From NCBI GenBank assembly GCA_020622085.1, contig JAHRYM010000001.1, forward strand, positions 1,206,508 to 1,270,507: a stretch of 64,000 bases of DNA, written 5' to 3'. Source of the DNA: Paracoccaceae bacterium. Its GTDB lineage: Bacteria > Pseudomonadota > Alphaproteobacteria > Rhodobacterales > Rhodobacteraceae. The position numbers and the translations under genes are program-made. Below, in pieces: positions 14,850 through 23,735 of the stretch; the first letter of the stretch is position 1, and each line of letters begins with the position of its first letter. Below the pieces are notes generated by a model. The model saw nothing but the letters and a program-made list of their open reading frames with translations, had not been told where the DNA came from and ran no database searches.

Positions 14850-15440
14850 ATGAACCTGAGCGAATTGACGCCCGTTCCGCAGTCCGCCTTGCCGGTCGCC
14901 GAGCTGAAGGAACATTTGCGACTGGGCACCGGTTTTGCCGACGAGGCAGTGCAGGACGGGCTGTTGGCGGGGTATCTGCGCGCGGCCCTTGCCGCGATCG
15001 AGGGCCGGACGGCCAAGGCGCTGATCGCGCGCGAATTCCTGCTGGAACTGTCGAGCTGGCGCGATGAGTCCCGCCAGCCCCTGCCGGTGGCGCCGGTGGC
15101 GTCGGTCGTGTCGGTGACGATGCAGGGACGCGACGGCACCGGCATCGTGCTGGACCCTGACCGCTATCGGCTGGTGCGCGACACACACCGGCCGGTTCTG
15201 GAAGGGGCGGGATCCTTCCTGCCGGCGATCCCGCTGGGCGGGCGGGTTGAAGTAGCGTTCCTGGGCGGATTTGGCCCATGGTCGCTGCTGCCCGCCGATC
15301 TGGCGCAGGCGGTGCTTCTGCTGGCGGCGCAGTTTCACGAATACCGCCATGAACCTGCGCTCCGTGGCCTGCCGCAGAGCGTTGCCCGGATGATCGAACC
15401 CTGGCGTCTGGTCCGGGTTCTGGGCGGGGGGGCAGCATGA
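14850..15440 (+). CDS. g6: GTA head-tail connector / adaptor (g6)
   Basis: This 196-residue protein matches the gp6-like adaptor family of HK97-type phages, which docks under the portal. It starts at 14850 (MNLSELTPVPQSALPVAELK) after a GGAGATTGAG ribosome-binding site; the 29-codon longer frame has no similarity. The ELKEHLRLG N-terminus and the YRHEPALRGLPQSVARMIEPWR C-terminus are family-like. The ATGA overlap with the next gene indicates coupling. Confidence 0.88.
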   Translation: MNLSELTPVPQSALPVAELKEHLRLGTGFADEAVQDGLLAGYLRAALAAIEGRTAKALIAREFLLELSSWRDESRQPLPVAPVASVVSVTMQGRDGTGIVLDPDRYRLVRDTHRPVLEGAGSFLPAIPLGGRVEVAFLGGFGPWSLLPADLAQAVLLLAAQFHEYRHEPALRGLPQSVARMIEPWRLVRVLGGGAA

Positions 15441-15769
15441 GGCGGCTGAACCGGAAACTGGTGCTGGAAGGGCCGGTGCGGGCCCCCGACGGTGGCGGCG
15501 GCGCGCGACAGACCTGGGTTGCGCGCGGGGTCCATTGGGCGGCGGTGGAGGCGGCCACGGGGGCCGAGCGGGCTGGTGAGGCTCTGACGCTTTCGGGGGT
15601 GCCGGTCCGGGTTTTTGTGCGCGGCGCTCCGGTTGGCAGCCCGGCGCGGCCGCGCCCCGATGATCGGTTCAGGGAAGGACAGCGGTTGTTCCGGATCCTT
15701 TCCGTGACCGAGGCCGATGCGGATGGGCGTTACCTGGTCTGTCAGGCGCGCGAGGAGGTGGTGGCATGA
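15437..15769 (+). CDS. g7: GTA head-tail stopper protein (g7)
   Basis: This 110-residue protein belongs to the phage head-tail joining (stopper) family. It shows the N-terminal LNRKLVLEGPVRAPDGGGG and later RFREGQRLFRILSVTEAD, which resemble that fold. It overlaps both neighbours by ATGA, so g6-g7-g8 form a tightly coupled connector block. In RcGTA the equivalent protein closes the head after packaging. Confidence 0.85.
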   Translation: MRRLNRKLVLEGPVRAPDGGGGARQTWVARGVHWAAVEAATGAERAGEALTLSGVPVRVFVRGAPVGSPARPRPDDRFREGQRLFRILSVTEADADGRYLVCQAREEVVA

Positions 15770-16173
15770 GCTATGCGATGGGGGCCTCGCTTCAGAAGGC
15801 GGTCCATGGCCGGCTGGTGGCGGATATGGCACTGGCGGCGCTGGTGGGCCCGGCGATCCACGATTCTGTTCCACCGGGTGCGGTGACGGGCACCTATGTG
15901 AGCCTTGGTCCCGAGGATGCAAGGGATGCCTCGGACAAGACAACGGACGGGGCATGGCATGACTTCGTGGTGAGCGTCGTTTCGGACGAGCCCGGGTTTC
16001 TGACCGTCAAGCAGGTGGCCGAAGCGGTGTCGGATGCGCTGGTCGGCGCGGAGCTGATGCTGGAGCGCGGCCATCTGGTGGGCCTTTGGTTCCAGAGGGC
16101 GCGCGCAAGGCGGGTGCAGGCCGGCGCCATGCGGCGCATCGACCTTTATTTCCGGGCGCGCGTCTGCGGCTGA
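15766..16173 (+). CDS. g8: GTA tail terminator, DUF3168 family (g8)
   Basis: This 135-residue DUF3168-type protein caps the tail tube at the head-proximal end. Recognisable segments are LQKAVHGRLVADMALAALVG and IHDSVPPGAVTGTYVSLG, then WHDFVVSVVSDEPGFLTVKQVAEAVSDAL. It is coupled to g7 through an ATGA overlap. A 76-base AT-richer gap separates it from the tail-tube gene. Confidence 0.86.
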   Translation: MSYAMGASLQKAVHGRLVADMALAALVGPAIHDSVPPGAVTGTYVSLGPEDARDASDKTTDGAWHDFVVSVVSDEPGFLTVKQVAEAVSDALVGAELMLERGHLVGLWFQRARARRVQAGAMRRIDLYFRARVCG

Positions 16174-16249
16174 AATTGCACAATTCGAACATAACTATCG
16201 CAGGTTGCCGCGAATTTAGGGCATTCACCTGCAATAAACGGAGGAAACC

Positions 16250-16663
16250 ATGACTGCGCAGAACGGCAAGGATCTTTTGCTGAAGCTTGACCTGACGGGA
16301 GCAGGCAGCTTCGTGACAGTGGCGGGGCTGCGTTCGACGCGGATCAGCTTCAATGCCGAAACCGTCGACGTGACCAGCCTGGAAAGTCAGGGCGGCTGGC
16401 GCGAACTCCTGGGCGGCGCGGGCGTGCGTTCGGCGGCCGTGTCGGGGGCGGGCGTCTTTGTCGACGCCGGCACCGACGAGCGGGCAAGACAGATGTTCTT
16501 TGACGGAACGGTTGGGCAGTTCCAGGTGATCGTTCCCGATTTCGGCATCATCGAAGGGCCGTTCCAGATTTCGGCGATCGAATATTCGGGCGCCTATAAC
16601 GGCGAGGCGACCTATGACCTGACACTTGCCTCGGCCGGGGCGCTGAGCTTCACGGCGATCTGA
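16250..16663 (+). CDS. g9: GTA major tail tube protein (g9)
   Basis: This 137-residue tail-tube protein (TP901-1 type) starts MTAQNGKDLLLKLDL and has the tail-tube motifs RISFNAETVDVTSLESQGGWRELL and GPFQISAIEYSGAYNGEATYDLTLASAGAL. It has the strongest ribosome-binding site in the cluster (CGGAGGAAA, six bases before ATG), which fits the many copies needed per tail. Confidence 0.93.
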   Translation: MTAQNGKDLLLKLDLTGAGSFVTVAGLRSTRISFNAETVDVTSLESQGGWRELLGGAGVRSAAVSGAGVFVDAGTDERARQMFFDGTVGQFQVIVPDFGIIEGPFQISAIEYSGAYNGEATYDLTLASAGALSFTAI

Positions 16664-16665
16664 CG

Positions 16666-16977
16666 ATGAATCCTTTCGCCGGAGAAGTGGCCGTCTGGCT
16701 GGACGGAAAACGCCATGTCGCGCGGCTGACGCTGGGCGCATTGGCTGAACTGGAGGCTGCGCTGGCGGAGGGCGGGCTGCTGGAACTGGTCCAGCGGTTC
16801 GAATCCGGCCGATTTTCGACCCGCGACGTGATGATGCTCGTGGTGGCGGGTCTGCGCGGCGGCGGTTGGCAGGGGCGAGCCGAAGACCTGATGACGGCCG
16901 AGGTGGGCGGTGGGCCGGTCGAGGCCGCGCGGGTTGCCGCGCAGCTTCTGGCGCGGGCGTTCACCGTTCCGGGCTGA
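16666..16977 (+). CDS. g10: GTA tail assembly protein, TfaG family (g10)
   Basis: This 103-residue protein belongs to the GTA TfaG-like family found between tail tube and tape measure genes. Diagnostic features are the N-terminal FAGEVAVWLDGKRHVARLTLGALAELEAAL and LLELVQRFESGRFSTRDV. By position it should be a tail assembly chaperone, equivalent to gpG in lambda. It begins two bases after the g9 stop. Confidence 0.85.
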   Translation: MNPFAGEVAVWLDGKRHVARLTLGALAELEAALAEGGLLELVQRFESGRFSTRDVMMLVVAGLRGGGWQGRAEDLMTAEVGGGPVEAARVAAQLLARAFTVPG

Positions 16978-16980
16978 GCC

Positions 16981-17190
16981 ATGGCGGGGCTGGACTGGCC
17001 GGGGCTGATGCGGGTCGGGCTTGCGCGTCGGTCGCTGGGCGGGCTGGGGCTGTCGCCCGAGGTGTTCTGGCGCCTGACGCCCGCCGAGCTGATGCTGATG
17101 CTGGGTGAGCCGCAGGCGGAGCGGCCGATGGACCGTGCGGGCCTGGAGCGGATGCTGCGGGCCTTCCCCGATCGCAAGGAAGGTGAGTGA
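16981..17190 (+). CDS. g10.1: GTA small tail assembly chaperone (g10.1)
   Basis: This 69-residue protein has the segments GLGLSPEVFWRLTPAELMLML and PMDRAGLERMLRAFPD, as in the small phage tail assembly chaperone family represented by rcc01693. It is likely the partner of g10, equivalent to the lambda GT extension, but encoded as a separate gene instead of by frameshift. It lies three bases after g10, and its stop lies just before the tape measure start. Confidence 0.83.
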   Translation: MAGLDWPGLMRVGLARRSLGGLGLSPEVFWRLTPAELMLMLGEPQAERPMDRAGLERMLRAFPDRKEGE

Positions 17191-17192
17191 CG

Positions 17193-17852
17193 ATGCAGGT
17201 TGATGGTCTTGATACGCTGGCCGATCAGGCGGCGGCGCTGGAGCTGGCTCTGGGCGCCACGGCCTCGGTGGCGGCGACGTTCGACGCGGAACTGGCGCAG
17301 ATGCGCGACAGCATGATTTTCACCGGCAAGGAGGTGAACACCTTGTCGAACGGTATCGGCCGGGGCCTGCGGGGGGCATTCGACGGGCTGGTGTTCGATG
17401 GCATGAAGCTGTCGGATGCCTTGAAGTCGGTTGCGCGCACCATGGTGGACACGGTCTATGCCGTGGCGATGAAGCCGGTGCAACAGGCGGTGGGCGGCGT
17501 GATCGCGCAAGGCATGAACGGGCTTTTGTCGGATATGTTCGCCTTTGAGAAGGGCGGGAGCTTTTCGCAGGGTCGGGTGATGCCCTTTGCAAAGGGTGGG
17601 ATCGTGACGGGCCCCATGACATTCCCGATGCGGGGCGCGACCGGGCTGATGGGGGAGGCGGGCCCCGAAGCGATCATGCCGCTTGCACGGGGTGCGGATG
17701 GCCGGCTGGGGGTCCAGACGGCGGGCGGCGGGCGGCCGGTCACGATCGTGATGAATGTCACGACGCCCGATGTGCAGGGCTTTGCCCGCAGCCAGAGCCA
17801 GATTGCCGCACAGATGTCGCGGGCCCTCGCTCGCGGCGAGCGGAATCGTTGA
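17193..17852 (+). CDS. g11: GTA short tail tape measure protein (g11)
   Basis: This 219-residue protein runs along the tail lumen and sets tail length. The C-terminal part has the phage tape-measure signature KGGSFSQGRVMPFAKGGIV followed by GLMGEAGPEAIMPLARG. It is very short for the family, as in RcGTA, consistent with a short tail. ATG at 17193 is chosen over GTG at 17187 because AAGGAAGG lies nine bases upstream. The middle holds a weakly hydrophobic segment (VDTVYAVAMKPVQQAVGGVIAQ). Confidence 0.9.
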   Translation: MQVDGLDTLADQAAALELALGATASVAATFDAELAQMRDSMIFTGKEVNTLSNGIGRGLRGAFDGLVFDGMKLSDALKSVARTMVDTVYAVAMKPVQQAVGGVIAQGMNGLLSDMFAFEKGGSFSQGRVMPFAKGGIVTGPMTFPMRGATGLMGEAGPEAIMPLARGADGRLGVQTAGGGRPVTIVMNVTTPDVQGFARSQSQIAAQMSRALARGERNR

Positions 17853-17870
17853 GTGGGAACGGAGGCGAGG

Positions 17871-18506
17871 ATGGCTTTTCACGAGGTGCGCTTCCCGACG
17901 GCGCTGAGCTTCGGCTCGATCGGCGGGCCCGAGCGGCGGACCGAAATCGTTGCGCTGACAAACGGCTTTGAGGAGCGTAACACGCCCTGGGTGCAGTCGC
18001 GCCGCCGCTATGACGCGGGCGTGAGCATGCGGTCGCTGGACGATGTGGCCGATCTGATCGCCTTCTTCGAGGCCCGGCAGGGGCAGTTGCACGGGTTTCG
18101 CTGGAAGGACTGGTCGGACTACAAGTCCTGCCAGCCGTCGCAAGAGCCCGCGTTTGACGACCAGATCATTGCGGTCGGGGATAATGCGACAACCAGCTAT
18201 GCGCTGAGAAAGGCCTATGTATCGGGTTCGGCGGTGGTCGATCGGGCCATCACGAAGCCGGTTCAGGGCACGGTGAGGGTCGGACTGCAAGGCGACGAGT
18301 TGACCGAAGGCGTGCATTACGTCGTCGATACCGCCACAGGAATGATCACGTTTGCCGTCGCCCCCGCCAGCGGTGAGACGATCACGGCGGGGTTCGAGTT
18401 CGATGTGCCGGTGCGGTTCGATACCGACGCCATCCGCGTTTCGGTGGCATCCTTCCAGGCGGGGGATGTCCCGCAGGTTCCTGTGGTCGAGGTTCGCGTC
18501 AGATGA
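17871..18506 (+). CDS. g12: GTA distal tail protein, DUF2460 (g12)
   Basis: This 211-residue DUF2460 protein forms the ring at the distal tail end that connects tube and hub. It starts at 17871 (MAFHEVRFPTALSFGSIGGPERRTE) after a GGAGGCGAGG ribosome-binding site. Later segments (GFRWKDWSDYKS, YALRKAYVSG, GFEFDVPVRFDTDAIRVS) are typical of the family. It is coupled to g13 by an ATGA overlap. Confidence 0.92.
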   Translation: MAFHEVRFPTALSFGSIGGPERRTEIVALTNGFEERNTPWVQSRRRYDAGVSMRSLDDVADLIAFFEARQGQLHGFRWKDWSDYKSCQPSQEPAFDDQIIAVGDNATTSYALRKAYVSGSAVVDRAITKPVQGTVRVGLQGDELTEGVHYVVDTATGMITFAVAPASGETITAGFEFDVPVRFDTDAIRVSVASFQAGDVPQVPVVEVRVR

Positions 18507-19390
18507 GCTATTCGCAGGCATTCCAGAACCATCTGGACGAGGGCGTGACGACGCTTTCCCGCGCCTATGCGGTGCGGCGGGCGGATGGTGAGACGCTGGG
18601 TTTCACGGACCATGACCGGGATCTGCAGTTCGATGGCATCCTGTTTCGCGCCGACAGCGGTCTGACGGCCAAGGCGCTGGTGCAGACCACCGGTCTGTCA
18701 GTGGACAATACCGAAGTCTTTGGTGCCCTGCGCCATGAGGCGATACGCGAGGAAGACATCCTTGCGGGCCGCTACGATGGGGCGGAGGTGACAGGATGGC
18801 TGGTGAACTGGGCGGATGTTTCGGTGCGCGAGATCAGTTTCCGGGGCACTCTGGGCGAAATCGTGCGGGGCGGCGGGGCCTTCACGGCCGAGTTGCGCGG
18901 CCTCTCGGAAGGATTGAACCGGCCGCAGGGGCGGATCTATCACGCCCGCTGTTCGGCGGTTCTGGGGGACAGCGATTGTGCCCTTGATATGGGGCTGCCG
19001 GGCCACAGCGCCGAGATGGTGATCCTTGTGCAGAGCGAGGGCGTGCGGCTGCGTCTGGCGGATGTGGGCGGCTTTGCCGAACGCTGGTTTGAAAAGGGGC
19101 GGTTGACTGTGCTGGACGGGCCGGCGGCCGGGCTTGTCGGAATTGTCAAGTCCGACCGGGTGGGGGCTTTGGGCCGGGACATCGAACTCTGGCAGTCCAT
19201 GGGGATCGCGCCCCGGCCCGGGGATATGGTCCGGCTGGAGGCAGGATGTGACAAGCGGGCGGAGACCTGCCGCCTCAAGTTTGCCAACCTGATGAATTTC
19301 CGGGGATTTCCCGACATTCCGGGCGATGACTGGAGCATGTCCTATCCCGGCGGCACCGAGCCGATGGATGGTGGGAGCCGCCGAGCATGA
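18503..19390 (+). CDS. g13: GTA baseplate hub protein, DUF2163 (g13)
   Basis: This 295-residue DUF2163 protein forms the trimeric hub of the GTA baseplate. Key segments are FTDHDRDLQFDGILFRADSG and LRGLSEGLNRPQGRIYHARC. Four cysteines are placed as in proteins that hold an iron-sulfur cluster: Cys150, Cys159, Cys249 and Cys256 (in ARCSAVLGDSDC and GCDKRAETC). The published RcGTA structure reports such a cluster in the hub, as I recall; its presence here is inferred. The ATGA overlap couples it to g14. Confidence 0.92.
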   Translation: MSYSQAFQNHLDEGVTTLSRAYAVRRADGETLGFTDHDRDLQFDGILFRADSGLTAKALVQTTGLSVDNTEVFGALRHEAIREEDILAGRYDGAEVTGWLVNWADVSVREISFRGTLGEIVRGGGAFTAELRGLSEGLNRPQGRIYHARCSAVLGDSDCALDMGLPGHSAEMVILVQSEGVRLRLADVGGFAERWFEKGRLTVLDGPAAGLVGIVKSDRVGALGRDIELWQSMGIAPRPGDMVRLEAGCDKRAETCRLKFANLMNFRGFPDIPGDDWSMSYPGGTEPMDGGSRRA

Positions 19391-19818
19391 CCGACCCGGA
19401 CAAGATTGTTGCAAGTGCCCGGCGCTGGATCGGCACGCCTTATGTCCATCAGGCATCGACCTGCGGGGCGGGCACCGATTGCCTGGGCCTGATCCGGGGC
19501 GTGTGGTGCGAGGCGTTCGGCGACGAGCCGGAGCCGGTTCCGGCCTATACCCCGGACTGGTCGGAGCCGCAGGGCGAAGAACGGCTATGGGCCGCGGCGA
19601 TGCGCAACCTGCGACCCGTTGCCGATTCAGCAATGCGCCCGGGCAGGGTGCTGCTTTTCCGGATGCGCGCTGGTGCTGTGGCCAAGCATCTGGGAATAGC
19701 GGCCGAAATGGGCGGACGCCCGAGCTTCATCCATGCCTATTCGGGGCATGGCGTGATCGAGAGTCCGCTGTCGGAGCCCTGGCAGAGACGCGTTGTGGCG
19801 CAGTTTGACTTTCCTTGA
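19387..19818 (+). CDS. g14: GTA cell-wall peptidase, NlpC/P60 type (g14)
   Basis: This 143-residue NlpC/P60 cysteine peptidase is carried at the tail tip and helps the particle cross the recipient cell wall. The nucleophile is Cys32 in GTDCLGLIRG, the catalytic His is His101 in AKHLGIA, and a third polar residue is probably in SFIHAYSGHG. The short DF P tail ends the protein. It is coupled to the hub gene and followed 24 bases later by the megatron gene. Confidence 0.93.
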   Translation: MTDPDKIVASARRWIGTPYVHQASTCGAGTDCLGLIRGVWCEAFGDEPEPVPAYTPDWSEPQGEERLWAAAMRNLRPVADSAMRPGRVLLFRMRAGAVAKHLGIAAEMGGRPSFIHAYSGHGVIESPLSEPWQRRVVAQFDFP

Positions 19819-19841
19819 GACTTTCCAGAGGAGTGCCGTGA

Positions 19842-22800
19842 ATGGCGACGATTTTGCTTGCGGCAGCCGGGGCGGCGGCGGGGGCCGGATTTGGCGGAAC
19901 GGTGCTTGGTCTTTCGGGCGCGGTCATCGGACGGGCGGTCGGCGCCACGCTGGGTCGTGTCATTGACCAGCGCCTGCTGGGGGGCGGGGCACGCGCCATC
20001 GAGACCGGCAGGGTTGATCGGCTGCGGTTGACCGGCGCTTCCGAGGGGGCGCCTGTGGGCATTCTCTGGGGGCGGATGCGGGTGGCGGGCCAGGTGATCT
20101 GGTCAACGCGCTTTCGGCAGCAGGTGACGACGACCGGGGGCGGCAAGGGCATGCCGAAGCCCAAGACGCGCAGCTATTCCTATTCGGTCAGCGTGGCGAT
20201 CGCCCTTTGCGAGGGCCGCATCACCCGGATCGGCCGGGTCTGGGCCGATGGCGTCGAGATTGCCCCGTCGAGCCTGAACATGCGCGTCTATCACGGTTCG
20301 GAAGACCAGCTTCCCGACCCCAGGATGGAGGCGGTGGAGGGGACCGGGCGTGTGCCGGCCTATCGGGGCGTCGCCTATGTGGTGCTTGAGGATCTTGATC
20401 TGACGCCCTTCGGCAACCGCGTGCCGCAATTCAGCTTCGAGGTGGTCCGGCGGGCGCAGGGGGGGCTGGCCGGGGATGTTCCGGAAATCGGCCGGGATCT
20501 GCGCGGCGTGGCCCTGATCCCGGGCACCGGCGAATACGCATTGGCGACAACGCCGGTCCATGCCGATCAGGGGTTGGGGGCGCGAAAATCGCTGAACGTG
20601 AACACGCCTGCGGGGGGGACGGACCTGGATGTGGCGCTGACGGGACTGCGCGAGGAACTGCCCGCCTGCACCTCGGTGTCGCTGGTCGTGTCCTGGTTTG
20701 GCGACGATCTGCGCGCCGGCCACTGCACCATTGCGCCGCGGGTCGAAGACCGCCTGACTGCGGCCAGCATGGCCTGGCGCGCCGGCGGGATCGGGCGGGC
20801 GCAGGCCACCGAAGTGCCTCGGATCGCGGGGCGGTCGATCTATGGCGGCACGCCTGCGGATCAGGCGGTGATCGAAGCGATCCGCGCCATCCGTGCCGGC
20901 GGTCAGGAGGTGGTGTTCTATCCCTTTGTCCTGATGGAGCAAATGGCCGGTAATGGCCGCCCCGATCCCTGGAGCGGTAATGCCGACCAGCCTGAACTGC
21001 CCTGGCGCGGACGGATCACGACCGATGTGGCTCCGGGGCGACCCGGGTCCGTGGACGGGACCGCTGCGGCGGAGGCGCAGGTCGCGGCGTTCTTCGGGGC
21101 GGCAGTGCGGGGCGACTTCCATGCTGCCGGCGACACGATCACATATTCCGGGCCGCAGGAATGGTCCTACCGGCGCTTCATCCTGCATTACGCGCATCTT
21201 TGCGCGGCGGCGGGCGGCGTTGCGGCGTTCTGCGTCGGATCGGAGCTTCGCGGCCTGACCCGGATTCGCGGGGCGGGCGACAGCTTTCCGGCGGTGGCGG
21301 AACTGCGCGCGCTGGCGACGGATGTGCGGGCGATCCTCGGGGCCGGTGTCAAGATCGGCTATGCGGCGGACTGGTCGGAATATCGCGGGCTTGATGCGGG
21401 CGGGGGGGATTTCCACTTCAACCTCGATCCGCTCTGGGCCGATCCGAACGTCGATTTCATCGGCATTGACAACTACATGCCACTATCGGACTGGCGCGAT
21501 GGTGAATCGCATCTGGATGCCGTCGGGGGACAGTCACCATATTCACTGGGGTATCTGCAGGAAAATATCGAGGGCGGAGAGGGCTTTGACTGGTATTACG
21601 CCAGTGACGCCCATCGCGCGGCCCAGATCCGAACCACAATCACCGACGGCGCCTTTGGTGAGCCGTGGCTCTGGCGGATCAAGGATATCCGGTCCTGGTG
21701 GGCGAACCGTCATCACAGTCGCATCGGCGGTGTGAGGCAGGCCGAGACCGACTGGATCCCGCAGTCCAAGCCGATCTGGTTCACCGAATTCGGTTGCGCG
21801 GCGATCGACAAGGGCACGAACGAGCCCAACAAGTTCCTGGATGCCAAGTCTTCGGAATCGGCGCTGCCCCATGCCTCGGACGGCCGCCGCGATGATCTGA
21901 TCCAGATGCAGTATCTGCGGGCAGTGCTGGGCTATTGGTCGGACGGCGGCCACAATCCGGTGTCGGACGTCTATGGCCGCGCGATGATCGACCTGGACCG
22001 GGCGCATGCCTGGGCCTGGGATGCGCGACCCTGGCCCTGGTTTCCGGGCAATGCCGCGCTTTGGGCCGATGGCGGGAACTACGCGCGCGGGCATTGGCTG
22101 AACGGGCGTGTCACCGCACAGCCGCTCGGTTCGGTCGTGGCCGAGATCTGCGAGCGGGCGGGGATTGCCGATGCCGATGTATCCCGTCTTTACGGGCTGG
22201 TGCGGGGGTATGTTGTGCCGGAGGTCGGTTCCGCGCGGGCGGCGCTGCAACCCCTGATGCTTGCCTATGGATTCGAGGCCAGCGAGCGCGGCGGCAGGAT
22301 CGTGTTCCGGATGCGCGATGCCGCAGCCGCGCATGACTGGAATGATACGAATCTGGCCGAACCTGAAAGCGGCACTGGCCTCCCCGAGACCCAGAGAGCG
22401 GCCGAAGCCGAGATGGCCGGCCGTGTGCGGTTGAGCTATGTCGAGGCCGAGGGCGATTACGAGGGACGCGCGGTCGAGGCGATCTTTCCCGATGAACAGA
22501 CCCGCGGCGTTTCGCATTCCGAAGTGCCGCTGGCGCTGACGCGCAGCGAAGGGCAGAGGATCGTCGAGAGGTGGCTCAGCGAAGCCCGGATCGCCCGCGA
22601 TGCGATCACGCTGACTGTGCCTCCGTCGCAGGGTGGAATCGCGGCGGGGGATGTGATCCGCTATGGTGGGCATAGCTACAGGATCGACCGGGTCGAAAGA
22701 GCCGGAGCGATCACCGTCGAGGGGGTTCGCGTCGAACCTGGTGTCTATCGTCCGGCGGAAGAAAGCGACGAAGTGATCCCGCCGCGCGCCTATCTTGCGC

Positions 22801-23735
22801 CGGTCCCGGTCCTGCCGGTCTTTCTTGACCTGCCGCTGCTGTCTGGAGACGAGATCCCACACGCGCCGCATCTGGCCGTCACAGCCGATCCCTGGCCCGG
22901 GGGTGTCAGCCTCTGGTCGTCGGATCAGGATGCCGATTACAGCTTCAACACCGAGATCGTGCGGGCTTCGATCCTGGGCGTGACGCTTACGGCCATGCAG
23001 GCGGCGCGGCCGGGGTTGCGCGATCGTGGCGCGCCGCTGCGGGTGCAGATCGGCGCGGGGGCGCTGAGCAGCGTGTCGCCCGAGCAGCTCCTGGCCGGGG
23101 CGAATCTCGTCGCGATCGGTGATGGCAGCGCCGACAACTGGGAAGTGATGCAGTTCACCACGGCCACTCTTGTGGCGCCCGGTATCTACGACCTGTCCGG
23201 GCGGTTGCGCGGTCAGGCGGGGACGGATGCCTTCATGCCGGCGGTCTGGCCCGCAGGAAGCCAGATCATCCGTCTGGACGGTGGACCGGCCCAGATCGGA
23301 CTGCAGCCCAATCAGCGGGCCGTCGCGCGGCACTACCGGGTCGGACCCTCGGGGCAGAGCTATGACGACCCGTCCTATCTGCACCGGCAGGAAGCCTTTT
23401 CCGGCAACGGGTTGCGTCCTCTGTCGCCCTGCCATTTGAAATTCAGCCGCGCCGGCGGCGATCTGGCGCTGCGGTGGATCCGCCGCACGCGGATTGGCGG
23501 TGACGCCTGGAGCGGGCTTGATGTGCCGCTGGGCGAGACCTTTGAAGCCTATGTCGTCCGCGTTGTCCAGGGCGCCGGCATCCGCCGCGAGACGGTCGTT
23601 ACGACCGCTGACTGGACCTATGCAGCCACGGCCCGCATCGCCGACGGAGTTGTTTTTCCTTTTGAAATCCATGTTGCCCAGTTGTCCGACAGTTTCGGGC
23701 CGGGCCCCTTCGCAAGGATCGCGATCAATGAATGA
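19842..23735 (+). CDS. g15: GTA megatron / host-contact tail protein (g15)
   Basis: At 1297 residues this is the largest GTA protein, forming the tip of the tail and entering the recipient envelope. The first 48 residues are Gly/Ala-rich and hydrophobic ([17 protein letters not shown] onward), a likely membrane-penetrating segment. A TIM-barrel-like domain covers roughly residues 230-700, with FYPFVLMEQM, GSELRGLTRIRGA and IWFTEFGCAAIDKG resembling glycoside-hydrolase strands. The C-terminal half is the phage tail (Rcc01698-like) domain with GDVIRYGGHSYRIDRVERAGAITVEG split across it. The start follows AGAGGAGTG. Confidence 0.93.
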   Translation: MATILLAAAGAAAGAGFGGTVLGLSGAVIGRAVGATLGRVIDQRLLGGGARAIETGRVDRLRLTGASEGAPVGILWGRMRVAGQVIWSTRFRQQVTTTGGGKGMPKPKTRSYSYSVSVAIALCEGRITRIGRVWADGVEIAPSSLNMRVYHGSEDQLPDPRMEAVEGTGRVPAYRGVAYVVLEDLDLTPFGNRVPQFSFEVVRRAQGGLAGDVPEIGRDLRGVALIPGTGEYALATTPVHADQGLGARKSLNVNTPAGGTDLDVALTGLREELPACTSVSLVVSWFGDDLRAGHCTIAPRVEDRLTAASMAWRAGGIGRAQATEVPRIAGRSIYGGTPADQAVIEAIRAIRAGGQEVVFYPFVLMEQMAGNGRPDPWSGNADQPELPWRGRITTDVAPGRPGSVDGTAAAEAQVAAFFGAAVRGDFHAAGDTITYSGPQEWSYRRFILHYAHLCAAAGGVAAFCVGSELRGLTRIRGAGDSFPAVAELRALATDVRAILGAGVKIGYAADWSEYRGLDAGGGDFHFNLDPLWADPNVDFIGIDNYMPLSDWRDGESHLDAVGGQSPYSLGYLQENIEGGEGFDWYYASDAHRAAQIRTTITDGAFGEPWLWRIKDIRSWWANRHHSRIGGVRQAETDWIPQSKPIWFTEFGCAAIDKGTNEPNKFLDAKSSESALPHASDGRRDDLIQMQYLRAVLGYWSDGGHNPVSDVYGRAMIDLDRAHAWAWDARPWPWFPGNAALWADGGNYARGHWLNGRVTAQPLGSVVAEICERAGIADADVSRLYGLVRGYVVPEVGSARAALQPLMLAYGFEASERGGRIVFRMRDAAAAHDWNDTNLAEPESGTGLPETQRAAEAEMAGRVRLSYVEAEGDYEGRAVEAIFPDEQTRGVSHSEVPLALTRSEGQRIVERWLSEARIARDAITLTVPPSQGGIAAGDVIRYGGHSYRIDRVERAGAITVEGVRVEPGVYRPAEESDEVIPPRAYLAPVPVLPVFLDLPLLSGDEIPHAPHLAVTADPWPGGVSLWSSDQDADYSFNTEIVRASILGVTLTAMQAARPGLRDRGAPLRVQIGAGALSSVSPEQLLAGANLVAIGDGSADNWEVMQFTTATLVAPGIYDLSGRLRGQAGTDAFMPAVWPAGSQIIRLDGGPAQIGLQPNQRAVARHYRVGPSGQSYDDPSYLHRQEAFSGNGLRPLSPCHLKFSRAGGDLALRWIRRTRIGGDAWSGLDVPLGETFEAYVVRVVQGAGIRRETVVTTADWTYAATARIADGVVFPFEIHVAQLSDSFGPGPFARIAINE

